From NCBI RefSeq assembly GCF_030253575.1, contig NC_080560.1:41835001-41899000 (forward strand): a DNA stretch of 64,000 nt. Reading direction: 5' to 3'. Made by a program: the position numbers and the translations under genes. The notes below the pieces were generated by a model. That model saw only the letters and a program-made list of their open reading frames with translations. It searched no databases and was not told the DNA's origin. Source of the stretch: Rhododendron vialii (lineage: Eukaryota; Streptophyta; Magnoliopsida; Ericales; Ericaceae). This document shows positions 1 through 12,326 of the stretch, one piece after another. Position 1 is the first letter of the stretch, and the number at the start of each line of letters is the position of its first letter.

Positions 1-1793
1 TGAGAACATTGATGACTTGGTGGGGGGATAAACAGTAGGAGATAGAGCTGCTGAAGACTGGGTTTCTTAACTTTGGAAGTTGAATCAATAATGAAAATAG
101 TTATTTTTCTCTTGTAAAATATGTAGGGGGGTAAAACGTGAAACCGTGAAAGGCAAGTTGCAGAAGTGCCACACCTTACTCACTGAGTGTATTGAAAGAA
201 TGACCTTTGGCTGAGTGTTTTCCCTTGTTAATTAACTTCTTTCGTGATCCAACTAGGTTGTCGAATTGGATATTTCGTTGATTACCTGGTATATGTGGGT
301 GGAGGACTATATGTACTCACGGAGTAGTTTGGGGTAAAGGAAACTCTCTTTAGTAGGAAAACAAAAAGAACCTCTTTAGAATCACATAAATCGCTACAAG
401 AAGAACACACCTATTTATGTGTACAACCTTTAGAAAATTAATCACCATTTACAAAACAACACAGAAGTTACACAATGATCAAGACTCTTTTTTTTTTAAA
501 AGGCAATTTTTTTTTATTAATCTTTGAAATTGTTACAAAGATTAATAGGAACAAGGATTGATGGCATCATTTTCCTAACCCGAGACCCAACAGAGTTACG
601 AAGCTAAGAATAATCCTATGCCCACCCGAGACCCAAATCTGAGGTTAGCAAGAACCCAACCAAGGATACAACCTTTGGGACAAGCCCACACCTATAATGG
701 GCCTTACAGTGCCCAGATAAGTACAAATCAGCACAAACAAGTAGAAGGCCTAGATGCCCAAAATAGAAAATACAACTTCCTAACCCTAAATCCAACCACG
801 GATCACCCAAGCTGCCGCTCAAATACTGCCGCCGGTCACCTACACCCAAGCGCACCTCCCACCTCCAGCCAAACCCAGCGGAACCGCAAGAAAGCACAAC
901 CACCAGACTCCGACGAAAGACGATCAACGACACCATCACAATGATCAAGACTGACCATTGACTTTAGAAAGAAGGGTTTACAACCCTAACCCTGTTAACC
1001 TCTGTCCTTGACGTTTCTGGACTTGATCTGAGAGCTAAAACTCAATTGTCCTTTGCTTCTCGAGGCCACGTTTTCTGGTGCAGAAGGTAGCAGTTTTTCT
1101 CAAAAGCAATCTATCATGAAGCTCTAGCCTCTAAAAACAAATTACAAAAGCAACATGCAGATCTTTTTCACAGATTTCTGAGCAATGTTTTTCAAAGCTG
1201 ATTGGGTAGGTATTTATGTCAAAAGTTTTGTTTTATTTTAACCGAAAAACAAACCACCCAACAAAACCTTGAAAACCTACAAAATTGCTTCAGTGCGCCA
1301 CTGGGCTTTGAACATGAACACTTACTTTTTCAGAGTAGGTGTCACTCACTCAAGCACACTGTTAAGTTTTGGGTAGTTTTTATTGTGCTTGAATGCTCGA
1401 GCGGTTGATCCTCACTCTCGGTTTCTTTCTGTGGAAGTCTCTGTAGCAGACTGCTTTAGCTGTCAATGTGCCTCTTGGATGGTGGGGTTGTGGTGGACTC
1501 GTTTCTTGATGCATGTTGACCAATTTTGAACTCATTCTGGACTTCCTAAAACTCCTTACCTTGATCTTTTCTGCCGTGGTTTTGGACGTGGATCGCAAAT
1601 TCACAATGAGCAATTTGGGAGAGATTAAATTCAGGGAGTCTTGTTTTGGACATATACTGTGAGATGCTATCTCTAGATGTTTAGAAATGTCTTTGAGAGT
1701 GAGCTTGTAATAGGAACTAGGGTAGGATTCCCTTTGCTATATTTAGGGGGTTTTCACTAATTTGATAGGAGGATTTTGAAGAGTTTTGGAAAA
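1..1793. other. Spacer without recognised gene
   Basis: AT-rich sequence with stops in all frames. The longest open frames (about 110 codons, on both strands between 616 and 948) look like chance frames: they have no domain, no splice continuation, and a simple proline- and threonine-rich composition. I see nothing else I can name. Confidence 0.5.
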
Positions 1794-1798
1794 CATAT

Positions 1799-2151
1799 TG
1801 TTAAAGCATCTACTTCAAAACCAATTGGCAATGAGAGGAGAGGTTGCTCAGGCACATATAGTAGTTTTCGAGGTGATAATTAACCGATGTGGGACAATTT
1901 CCAACACTCCCTCGCACGTGCGACCTCCGACTCGCACATTGAGAGGTCAACAAAGGATCCGGAACACACGGATCACAACGAAACAAAGTGTAACTATGGC
2001 TCAAATAAAGGGGAAAACCTCCGAAAACCTAGCTCTGATACCATATTAAAGCATCCACCTCAAAACCAATTGACAATGAGAGGAGAGGCTACCCAGGCAC
2101 ATTTACTAGTTTTCGAGGAGATAATTAACCGATGTGGGACAATTTCCAACA
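1799..2151 (-). mobile_element. Complete TRIM retrotransposon with two LTRs
   Basis: Two direct repeats of about 108 bp (1799-1906 and 2044-2151) flank about 137 bp of non-coding sequence. Read on the minus strand each repeat begins TGTTGGAAATTG and the downstream one ends AACA, the TG...CA form of an LTR. Just inside the upstream LTR (minus strand, about 2043-2030) is TGGTATCAGAGC, the initiator-methionine tRNA primer-binding site used by plant LTR retrotransposons. The unit is flanked by a perfect 5-bp direct repeat, catat (1794-1798 and 2152-2156), the expected target duplication. There is no coding capacity, so any movement needed proteins from another element. The LTRs have diverged from each other at several sites, so the insertion is not recent. 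Confidence 0.9.
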
Positions 2152-2318
2152 CATATGATTACACTTCTGTGAAGTTTGTTCCATGAGAGTTGAGGAAGAT
2201 TCTGCTCTGCCACCTTTGCTATTCTTTGTATCGCTTGTTCTGTTTGTGTTCGTGGAATCTCTTTTCTTTTGTGATTGCCAGTGAATTTTAGCTCTGGCCA
2301 AACCATGTATATCTCGGT

Positions 2319-2324
<6 letters not shown>

Positions 2325-2382
<58 letters not shown>
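2325..2382. repeat. (TC)n microsatellite
   Basis: An uninterrupted run of 29 TC units. The Glu-Arg alternating open frames on the minus strand here are artefacts of this run. Confidence 0.98.
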
Positions 2383-2384
<2 letters not shown>

Positions 2385-2864
2385 TTGGTTCACTGTACTT
2401 GTTTGTAGCTTCCCTTCCATAATGTGAAGCCATTAATGGTCTTGTTGGGTTGAGTTTGAGTTCTTGCAACACACTTCAAGTGGGTTCGAGCTCTGCCTCC
2501 TGGATGACTGGGAAGATATAACATTGCCACCCACTTAAGCATGGACTTGAGTGCTCTAGTCTGTAACTCAATCCTGCGTTTTCACAAATCTTAAATTCCC
2601 ATAGCAAATCAGATTGGTAATGGATCAGCCAGAAGATTTTTGGCACAGAATACATGTTTCAACATGCTCATTAAAAAATGCTCGCGGTGCATTTGAACTT
2701 GATGGTTGATCTCAAATCACCACTCTTGACCCCTAATCAAGCCCATATTTTTTTCTTTGGACAATGCAACACCTTGTACATCAAAAGATTTGTTATCTAC
2801 GTGTGAATGTAGGTTGTATGTACACAAGTACAGAAGTATGTCTCTTACGTACTTCAGTCATATA

Positions 2865-2865
2865 C

Positions 2866-2902
<37 letters not shown>
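2865..2902. repeat. Compound (GT)n(AT)n microsatellite
   Basis: About ten GT units run directly into about nine AT units. Confidence 0.95.
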
Positions 2903-5900
2903 GCTTTTATCTCCCTAGATTGGGTACATGGGTTACCTAGAAAAGGCTGCCCCTTTCCATGAGTGTTCTCAAGGTTGCTTTGTATTGAAAGTGGGCCAAG
3001 TGGTGATCGTGTATTTGAGATTCTGATCTAACTTATTTTCACCAACTTGTTTTTATTTGCTGGTGGCTTAATAAAGGATTGCCTCTTTCATGTTATGAAA
3101 AAAAGTAGAAAATACGTGACTGTTCTCAAGGCGGCTTGCGTTGAGAATTAAACAAGTCGTGGTCCTGTGAGATTCAGATCTATCATATGTTCACCAGTTT
3201 GCAATTAGGAATCAGAATGACTTGCATAGTTGGATAAAGTACTGGGTTTGATGGCAAGCACTTGCTCATCTAGGTGCTTTAGTGCACATTACAGCCACCA
3301 TAACCAGCCCTTCAAAAGTTAAAAGTAGGTAAGTCTTCCACCCTCTTCTCTCCTACACCCTTCTCTTAGTAGGTGCCTTGTGCACAAGTCCCGAGGTCAG
3401 TCCTTGTATGACCTCTATCATTGGCGATGTTTATGAGAGGAGGCGCATTGAGCGTGCCTTCAACAGGAGAAAACCAAAAAAGGAGAAAACATTGATTGGC
3501 TGTTTTGGGAGTTGGTCTAGATTATATTTGTATGAAAAAATTCGGCTTTTGGTGACTACTAGCCAAGGCAAGAAAGTAAGCGTGTTGTAAAAATCCTTAA
3601 ATATGCTTCGGTACGTTAAGGGGTCAAATTGAGACGTATCTCTAAACATATGTTACGACTTGCGTGTAAGCAATTTTCACAATACACGTGTATCGTACCG
3701 TTCAGTACATTTGGAGGTAAAACCGATATCTGTGTCATCAAACTTTTCTTCAATGTGTAAAAGATTGTACTGTATATTAGGTACAACTACTTTTTTTTAG
3801 CTTATATACACACTTGTTAACATAACTTATGATGCGTGATATGTATCTCGATACCTTACATAAAATCAACAAATACTGATACACGATATGTATCCTGTTT
3901 TGACAACCTTGCATAGAGCATGCAGAATTATCTGTCTGCTCTCTCCACCTAGTGCATTGGATGAACAAATTTCAGCAATTTGCATTTTTTTTATGACTGG
4001 AGTATTAGAGAAAGCGTCTTATTGTAGTCTTCAATTTTCAAGTCAAACATCCAAGATTCACTATGCTATAAAAGTACCGTTTTGTATACTATTGTTCTAT
4101 TGGCTTTGCTTGCTATGCCAATTTCTGCTGTAAGTGCTTCTTGTAGTTTGTTGGTTCATAGTCCAAGGGTGTTGTGCAAAAAATGATGGTCGATTGCGGT
4201 GGAGATAGAACATTTACCACAGATGGATTATGAAGTTTCCTCAGAAGAGTTTCTTCCTTTTTAGTTAATATCTAGATTTATCTGGTTTTTCAAAAATTAT
4301 ATGCATCCATTTCCTTAGACAGATGTGAAGAGATGGATAATCCATGTAAGGATCTGTATTTTTGTTAAGAATTGGAAAATGTTATTCTATATACTTGAAA
4401 TAAATGTGAAAAGAGCAATTATTGTAAAATTTCTAACGAAGGTAGGTTATTATTGATCTGCTTGATGACTTGTGCCAGAATCATGGATTCATGTTGTCAC
4501 AGTAGCCCAAACCCTGCCATTGGTTGCCAAGCTGCTGTGATATATTAGGACAGGAGGCAACGAACCACGTGACGTACATTTTTCTGTTTAGAAAGGATCT
4601 TGAGGAAATAAAAGTTTTGAGAACACATTGTTATTAGAAGTAAATTAGCGTCTTCTAGCTGTAAAAGAATCATTCAGCTGCTGAACTGCATCATGTTATC
4701 AGTTGTAAATTCTAATTCCTTGCCTATTTGCTTTGAGATGATTATGATGGGAAACCCATTTCGTGTCTTCTTGTTTTTGTAGGTTCTTACGTGACCCATG
4801 AGACAAATCACTTTGTGTACTTCTATTTGGACTCAAAAGCTGTATTGCTGTTCAAATCTGGCTGAGCAGGGTGGAAATTCCGACTTCAGAGATGGCAATG
4901 TCGATGGCTATTCTGTTGTTATAAACTAGCATGTGTATGTATGTAGTATTTGCATGACTTCTGCCATGCGAAATGGTCTAGCAAGACAATTCTTTTCCTT
5001 AACTTGTATATCAATTTCGACGTGAATTTGGTTTGAACTTCGTGGACTTGGATTTTTCGTGATTCAGTTCATCATTTTCTAGTGTTTTTCCTATGAAAAC
5101 TATTGGTTGCCAGTTTTCTTTAACGTTATCTATCCGCACTAGGCTAGATTCTGCGGAATGATGGAATCTATGGAGCCCGATGGCATGTACACATGTACTT
5201 CGTAAACTCTGGGTATTGGTTGTTTATTAATTGAACCTCTTTTAATTGCTGAAATAAAACTGTTTGTAGCCAGTTTGTTTTTCTAGTTATGCATCTCTGG
5301 CAGGATAGTTTTTGTGGAGTGATGGTCCATGGGTCCTTATGGGCCTGTATTTTGTATGCTCTTGGTATCAGTTGTTTTTGTTAACTGAAGTTCCTTATGT
5401 CGAAGTTAGAATCTCGTACCTAACCGGAAACTCAGAAAGAAAAGGGGACACTCAGCACAGCCCTGTGTTCCGTTCCGTTCCGGTCAAAATCACTACCCCT
5501 TGTGGATGAGAGTGAGAGTGGTGCCAAATTGTTGTAGATCAACGCCATTCGTGTTATTGGGTTCAGAAGGTCACAAATTCGGCTGTGATTACCTAAACCT
5601 CGTTGGGATCGCGATTTCAGGTGGTCATAAATTATTGTTTTGAGCTCGGGACGTGACCCAAATGGAGAACACTATAGGATTTGTTGTGCTCCAATCACAA
5701 CATGCCCCAGTCCACTCCCAACAACAAATTGAAGACTGGTGGATGCTTGGTGGGTTCGGCGCGGCTACTGGTCGGACGAAGGCAGGCGGTGTTAGAGCGT
5801 GGGTAGACAGTGGAGACTGGAGAGGATTGCTTGCTGGGTTTGGTTTTTGTTTTTCTTTCTGGGTTTGGCCCACTGGTTTGGGCCTTGGCTATTTAGGTGT

Positions 5901-6916
5901 TTTTGGTTTCTCGGGCTTTGCCCATTGGGTGCTGGGCTTGCTCCATTAGGTGTATTGCTTCGGGCTTAGCCCACTGGGTGTTTTGGGCTTTATCCTTTTT
6001 GGTGTTTCCTTTTTCACTCAACCTTTAATTGGATTCCCTCTCCTCCGACTAGATGTACCATTTGTCAAATTTTCTTGAATAAAATGTCACTTTGGCCGAT
6101 AAAAAAAAACACAACAAATTGAAGAATGAGATCCAACCAATGGACAACACCTCTCTGTCAGGGGCCTGTTTGGGCGCGCCATGGTTTTCCTCTGTGCATT
6201 ATGCACTAGCTAATTGATTTTCATACTCCTTTTTTATAACCACACGGTCCACCTTTCTTTTTTTTGTCTTCTTGTGAAGTAAATTTACAAAATTAAGCTT
6301 TCACTTGTACGCTCTTTTACATGTGAAAGACAATATTGTAAATTCACGTCACCACAACACAAAAAGGAAGTGTGGTTATAAATGGGCTGATCTTGTTTGT
6401 CAAAAAATACCACTCCTACCCTACACATAAATTCTAAACACTTCCACAAAATTGTCAAACGAGAAATCACAATTTATTTTCAGATTATACTTTCAAGCAC
6501 TAATTTTCTCTAGATATATTCCGCACATATCATTCAAATACTTTTACTGATTCTGATAATAATTTTTAAAAAAATCTGAAATTTAAAAATAATATATTCC
6601 CTAATACTCATTTAAACAGCTCATATGACCAACAAAAATGCATACTTGAATAAATGTGCACGGTCATGGGAGCAAGTTATGGCTATACATGGGCCAGAGT
6701 TGTCACTTTCTAAGGAGAATTTGGTAGGGAATATAATCAAAGACAGACTGCGGTGGAAACCCCAATTTATTATTCCAATTAGTAATGCCATCCCTCTCCC
6801 ACCCTCTCTTCCTCTCACAAGTGTCCTCTTCCCATAGTTCCAAAAACCCTTTGTTCCAACTCCATGTGCAAGCACATAGGAAAGTATAGATTCTGTGGGT
6901 TTTTTTTTTATATATC

Positions 6917-7165
6917 AGGTGTTCGGATCAATTTATGCATATCTTGACTAATTTTGGGGCCCAGTTGAAACCGAAGCAGAGCTCTTTATAGACTCCGGGC
7001 CAGTTTGTGCTCATCTCGATTAATTTTGGAGCCCAGTTGAAACCGAAGCAGAGCTCTTTATGACTGGCTCCAAAAGAAATTGATAGTATCTGAAAGGTTT
7101 CGAACCTGAGGCTTTAAGAGGGAACTCCTAAATTCTAGACTTTGACCGCCGGACCAACCCATCAG
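6917..7165 (-). mobile_element. tRNA-derived SINE-like element
   Basis: The left end is a T-run followed by 'ggtgttcgg', which on the minus strand is a 3' end followed by an A-rich tail. The right end (about 7095-7160) holds 'ggtttcgaacctgagg' and 'gaccgccggaccaacccatcag'; on the minus strand these read as a decayed tRNA-type B box and head. Inside, a segment of about 44 bp centred on 'cagttgaaaccgaagcagag' occurs twice (6949-6992 and 7018-7062), a partial internal duplication. Related copies lie at 8750-8942, 39561-39690 and 47565-47835. Confidence 0.6.
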
Positions 7166-8749
7166 TTAGATTCTGTGGTTCTTTAACCTGAGCTCTTCCC
7201 TTCCCTTCCCTTCTCTTATATTTTATTTTTCCTTTTAGTATGTTATTTTGAGCATTTGTCGAGTACAATTATGTGTTTTACTAGAAATACTGTTTCTCGT
7301 TTCCCTATGGTTCCACACCCCTCATTTACTTGTACCAGTCCAGGAGCACATAGGAAAGTATAGATTCTATGGTCCTTGCAGATTCTATGGTCTCAGTACC
7401 TCTTTAATGTGATATGAAAACCGTCTGTCTAGTGGGCTCGTTTATTTGACCGAATATGAGGATCACGGTCCGTGACCTGTGTTGTGAGTAAGAGCACGAC
7501 ACGCATGTTGTGTGGCAAATGTGGGGGCCCTTCTTGGGTTCGTCGATGGAATTAATAACGGTTACTTTCTTATGCTGGTCGAGTAGGGCATCCATGTAAA
7601 AATGCAGACCGATCGGATACTGCCAACTATGTGATCAGAGCGCATTACCTTGCAGTATCTTTTCAAATCCATTATAGTGGTCTAGCTTTTTCAACACGTA
7701 CATGGTCGGATCACGCGTGTTGTCACGACGCACTTTGTCCACAAATATGAGCATCAGATGAAACAGTATATCCGAGGAGACCACGTACTCTATTTCTAGT
7801 CAACAATCCACATCCTTTACTTACTTGTACTCACAGTCCATCAGCACATAGGAAAGTACAGATTCTATGGTCTTTGTACCTGCCCCTACAAATTTTTTTT
7901 TTTGGTTACGGTATGAAAATTGTGCCTCTGCCTACTATAAGATTTGATTACCTCCTCTGGCTAGTAAAACAGAGTGTCCACATTTCAAGTTAGGGAAAAA
8001 GGTCTTGAATTAAGAATCCGCTTTGTCAAAACTTAAAGTTTCACAAAGGTGATTCGGAAATCAAAACTAATATAATTGGCGCTTCGCATAATTAGCTTTT
8101 AAAAGTTGGTCTTGGCCGGTGAACCGAAACAAGAGTTATGACAAAGACAAAGCTCAAAGTTCTTTAGACGGAAAGATCTAAAGCTGACGTCCAAGAAGTT
8201 GCAAAAAACACGTAATTACTTCAATTGATTGCAATAGATAATCATCGACAGAGGAGTTTGCCTGATTAAATTGTATCTTAGGCCTAGGAGACGAATCGCA
8301 AAATCACAACGTCTTATATTCAGAGTCCTACCCACCCAATGTATTTGGCTTGTGTAATGGGTATGATTTTAGGTATTCAAAATCAATATTGCAAAAGATA
8401 GGTCTAAAGGGACTTTGCCTTTGGAGAATGCTTAATTTGTCACCCAATAAATTTCAAATTATAGCAGCATGCTAACGGGGGAGGAAAAAAACAATTGAGG
8501 GAGACAGAAGATGGAAAGCCAAATTTCACCTCCTTTTCACTTTGTTTCCTTCAGTGGGCACACATGCTCATATGGTTTGTTGGCCACTTTCTTTTTTGAA
8601 GAATTGTCTTGCTTTCAAGTCCCTACCTCCTACCAAATTCAACAGTGGAGACTGGAGAAGCTTTGCTCACTTTGCAAATTTCCCTCACCAGACAGTGTAA
8701 AGAAAGTAACATGACTTGGGGTTTATAGGTGGTTGTTTTTTTATGATGC
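7166..8749. other. Spacer without recognised gene
   Basis: The phrase 'agcacataggaaagtatagattctatgg' recurs with small changes near 6871, 7345 and 7843, so local duplication has occurred. A 67-codon frame at 8511-8714 has no recognisable relative and no flanking splice logic. Nothing else can be named. Confidence 0.4.
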
Positions 8750-8942
8750 AAGGTGTCCTGAGTGAGTTTGCGCGCACCTCGGACTAATTCATACAGCTCC
8801 TCCCACAGTCTTTTTCACGCGCTTACGCGTGGGGGGTGAGGTAATCCCGAGAGCTGCCGGCAATGAAAATTGAATCTGAGACTTTAGACATAAGCAAACT
8901 CCTACGTTTTTTGCCAAGACCACCGGGCCAAATCCTCGGGCC
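8750..8942 (-). mobile_element. tRNA-derived SINE-like element
   Basis: Starts with 'ggtgtcctgagtgagtttgc' and then a 'gcgcgcacctcggactaatt' block, after a T-run; on the minus strand this is the conserved 3' end and A-rich tail of the family also seen at 39561-39690. The distal part carries decayed 'aattgaatctgagacttta' and 'agaccaccgggccaaatcc' blocks in the place of the tRNA-related head. Confidence 0.6.
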
Positions 8943-9139
8943 GGGTTGGATTAGGTATTTTCTACTTGGGTTTCTACTCTCGTTTAATTTGCATTTAATT
9001 CATAAGAGAATCGTTGAGAAGGAAAAGAAAGAAGATATACAAAGGACACTCGTGCAGCATGGTTCAATGTAACATGGATGGATCACTAGGGATTAATGCT
9101 CACCCAAACAAAAATGGAGGGTCCCATGGCAGATGGGAA

Positions 9140-9315
9140 ACGCTGTAGTGCACTGTGTGTAGTGCGGCTATAGTTGTCCAAAAGTGTTTTCAATGGTTCA
9201 GATTAAAAACAAACTCTTCCTTAGAAAAGTTTGTTTTTAATCTGAATCGTTAATTGATGAGATCGACGGCTTTGGACTGTCCTACAGGCGCACTACACAG
9301 GGGTGCACTACAGCA
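9140..9315. mobile_element. Short foldback (MITE-like) element
   Basis: Outer arms 'gctgtagtgcact...tagtgcg' (from 9140) and 'cgcactacac...gtgcactacagc' (to 9315) are inverted copies. A second, almost perfect inverted pair, 'attaaaaacaaact' and 'agtttgtttttaat', lies inside with a loop of about 15 bases. No coding sequence. Confidence 0.6.
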
Positions 9316-9566
9316 CCCCGGATCCGTCTCATGGGCTTCCACAATTTTGCCAGCCATTTTGATGCCACCCTCTGCAATTAATATCTCCATGCACTGATCA
9401 TTTCGATGACAAGAAAAGAGAAGAATAATTTGCAAATCCAATTTTTTTTAAGGCTGGTTTGATTCACTGGCTTATTTGATAAAGAAAATTCATACAGAAT
9501 AGAAGAAAAAAAGCAATAGATATTGATTGTAAAAACTAATTTGCTTGTTGGGTGCTTATTTACTTA

Positions 9567-9800
9567 CTCCCTCCGTTCGGATTTAATAGTCATTCGTTCA
9601 ATTCTAACCAGATAAAAAATGAGTTATATCTTTAAATTGGTAATGAATTTTATATCCATATGGATATTGTTTGATAGATCTCAATTAGTTCTATAAGAAA
9701 ATATTTTCAAAATTACGTAAAATATTATAAATTACAAGATATAATCGATTGAAAAATTACACGAACTCTCAAAAAGAACTATTAATCCGAAAGTGAGAAC
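9567..9800. mobile_element. Stowaway-type MITE
   Basis: Begins CTCCCTCCGTTCGGATT directly after TA, the typical Tc1/mariner-derived Stowaway end. The right end is an imperfect inverted copy (ggattaatagttc when read on the minus strand). The body matches the element at 16187-16422 closely, for example 'tatctttaaattggtaatga'. The outermost bases of the right end are decayed, so that boundary is approximate. Confidence 0.8.
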
Positions 9801-11176
9801 CAGACCGGCCTTTAATTAGCTATGTTCACAAATCAGTTCGGTGACTAGTGAATTACGGTGAGTAGTAGTGCCAAGCATCTCACCGGATCATCTGTACCAA
9901 AAAGTGTCTGTGTCCGTGCATAAAAATACCGTTCTGGCTGCGCAAGAACAGAGTTGCATAAGCTTTTTCGATACAGAATATTTGAATTCTCGCCAAGCCT
10001 TATATATTGCTTTACATTATTCATTATTGCGTTGGCTTTCAACCCACAGAAGGAAACTTTAAAAAGTAGGTACTCCATATGAGTACATTTCTCAGTACTT
10101 CCGTCGCATTAATCCCAACTGGGACCAAGTACTACAAATCAACGATTTTTCTTTCTTGTATCTGTGACGGCCGACCAGAGTGCTTTCGCCGTTTGTGTTC
10201 CTTCCGATCTCTACACATTTCACCGCTCCACCGCGTGAAGCTTCTTGTTTATAACTCTCATCGAAAGGCGCAATGGTTATTTCAGTGCATATTGCGGACA
10301 ATATATTCATCTACCGTGTCGCTAACATACGCAACAAGTGAAGCCAATATTCGAACCCGAGAAGTTGGTCGAGTGAAAAAGCATAGCAGCAGAGGCTTAT
10401 ATACACCTCACAAATTCAACTTCTTGCCAAACTTTTCTTCTATCAGAGATAAAATGTATACGTGGTCATGTCATTGCATATTGTGGACATTAATCCTTTG
10501 TTTTGCTCATAAACGCAATAAGCGAAGCCGATATTCGAACTCCAAGGAGTTGGTCGATTAAAGGCATTGCAGCAAGGGCTTCGGCTTACGTCCCGAGCCC
10601 ACAAGTTTGATTTCCACCGTTAAGACTCTCAAGACCACAGAAAGTTTGGCGGAGATTCCAAGATTAATCGAGATATACATAAATTGGCTCAAACGTTCAA
10701 TTATATATAATACGTTATAAACTGAAGCCATAAAGTGCTTATGGAATGAAGTGAACCCAGTATTCGTTGAGCGTCATTGTCACATAACTAGTGCTACTAA
10801 AAAACCACCCATTGCTCTGGCCTGGACAACCGGTTATAAAAAAAACACCCATTGCTTTCCCCATAGAGAGAGACAGGGAGTGTGTGTAGTTACTCCCACG
10901 AACTCTCTCCATTTCTCCATCTGTTTCCAAAATTCAAGCTTGATTTAACTACACTAGCTAACTGCTAATTAATCAACCCAGTTTTTATTACACATGCAAG
11001 ATACCAAAAATACCCCTCGACTGACAGAAATCCCCACAACTCCGCCAGCTGTTTTGGCCTTTTGGGAGTGCAAAACCAATGGTCATTCCTGGAAGAGGAA
11101 ATTAACCGAACCAAGAGGAGGGACAACAGTGTCATCACAAAATGTGGGGAGGGTAAAACTGGAAAGAGGGTTCATT
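9801..11176. other. Spacer with a degenerate direct repeat
   Basis: A block at about 10281-10403 recurs at about 10470-10588: both contain 'tgcatattg(c/t)ggaca', a 'cgcaa.aagtgaagcc.atattcgaac' type core and 'gttggtcga'. A 160-codon frame at 10079-10561 merely spans these repeats and shows no domain. This spacer lies just 3' of the FLZ gene, so its right end includes that gene's 3' untranslated region. Confidence 0.5.
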
Positions 11177-12326
11177 TCAGTGGGCAAAACCATTTGCTCT
11201 GTTTCTGGTCCCCTTCCTGTTACGAGAAGCAGCGGCCGAAGAAGAAGGGGAAGGTGACGACGAAGAAGGGTGTTTCGGACTTTTCACGGCTGAAAACGAG
11301 CGGTTGTCGTTTCTGTGGAGGGAAATGTTTGTCTCCTCTTCGTCCATGAATATTTGTCTGCACCTGCACTCCACGCTGCAAAATGCCCTGTCCCCTCTGT
11401 GCGTTGCAAATACACATACGACCAAATCACGTTTCAAGAACATAATAAAGGTGAAAATGTCTCAAGAAATTTAGGAATAATTAGAAAAAAAATAAAATTA
11501 TTCTTTTTCTGAATTTATGTCCTTTTTGCTTTATTTTTACAGAGCCATGGACTCTCTTATGTGATGAGCTTCTTCTTTTTCTTTTCTTTTTTTTCTTTTT
11601 CAGACGATAGTCATAAAATAAATCTGGATCGCCAACGGTTACCGACTCGTGGTACTCACTTGAGACCCAAGAAATTCTCATAGAATGTGAGTATCTTAGT
11701 TTAAGTTGAATTACTACAAGGGCTATCGATGCTATTCCCTCTGCTCGAATCCCTAACCTCTCATAACCTCTCAAAACTCAAGTGCTGGTACACGACCAAC
11801 TGAGCTAATAATGGACACTGCACAAAATTTGAAGCCATACTTTCGGAAAATATTTGAGAGCTCAAAGCAAATTTTTTATGGTTTGGCTTCGGCTCTAGTT
11901 TTGTCAAAATCAATTTTACAGAACAGTATATACAAAGGATATTTCTTTCTGTTCAAAGAAAAAAAATACAAAGAACATTTTTCAAACAAAAAACAGTTGC
12001 TGTATTCATGGAGCAAAATGATTCTCGATAGTGTAGAAACAAATAAAATAAGTTTTAATTGTTCTAAAATACAGTAAATAATAGTATCAAGGACATAGTG
12101 GTGGGTAGTGGGGGGCTTACTTGTACATGTAGATATCTTTACCGGGCAAGAGTCTCTGGCAGCAGAGGAAACACCGGTCCAGAAACCCGGTCGCCGCGAG
12201 AGCCATCGACGGCGGCGGAGAGGGACAGGGTTTGATGGTCACAGTGGCCTTGGTTATGACTTGTGTGTTGTATTTCTTGTTATTAGTAACTTTTTGGGAC
12301 TCGAGTACTATGCTCAGTCCCACCAT
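11177..12326 (-). CDS. FCS-like zinc finger (FLZ / DUF581) protein
   Basis: Two minus-strand exons join exactly: 12326-12121 and 11396-11177, with a 724-bp GT-AG intron (11397-12120), giving 141 aa. The intron splits the codon for the Lys before Gly-Asp-Arg. The FLZ finger spans about residues 48-78: a CFLC pair, then GKDIYMYKGDRAFCSVEC, fitting the family pattern C-x2-C-(17-19)-FCS-x2-C, followed by the usual acidic MDEEE stretch. The C-terminal third is Ser/Pro- and Arg-rich and looks disordered. FLZ proteins are plant-specific adaptors that bind SnRK1 kinase subunits through the finger; this role is family knowledge. The start at 12326 (MVGLSIVLES) resembles N-termini I remember from short FLZ proteins. 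The exon split inside the finger is a common FLZ arrangement. Which numbered FLZ this is cannot be decided from here. Confidence 0.9.
11640..11812 (-). mobile_element. SINE-like sequence in the FLZ intron
   Basis: The right end 'cgaccaactgagctaat' is, on the minus strand, TAGCTCAGTTGGTCG, a good RNA polymerase III A box from a tRNA. About 50 bp to the left, 'ctcgaatccctaac' reads as a decayed B box. The spacing and order fit a tRNA-derived SINE head. The 3' end is not well defined. Confidence 0.55.

Larger units (their letters stand above)
2157..6916. other. Long spacer with no gene I can support
   Basis: No frame here has a recognisable domain or a convincing exon chain. A 70-codon frame at 3378-3590 is rich in Arg and Lys and could be an exon scrap, but I cannot identify it. 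The stretch at about 5860-6010 repeats short motifs around 'gggctttgcccattgggtg'. The rest is AT-rich intergenic sequence. Confidence 0.4.

Noticed and set aside
2106-2472. Minus-strand frames of 104-115 codons with long Arg-Glu repeats
   Set aside because: They are translations of the (TC)n microsatellite at 2325-2382 plus TRIM sequence.
10079-10561. 160-codon plus-strand frame
   Set aside because: It spans a degenerate direct repeat and has no recognisable domain; the repeated halves do not conserve protein sequence.
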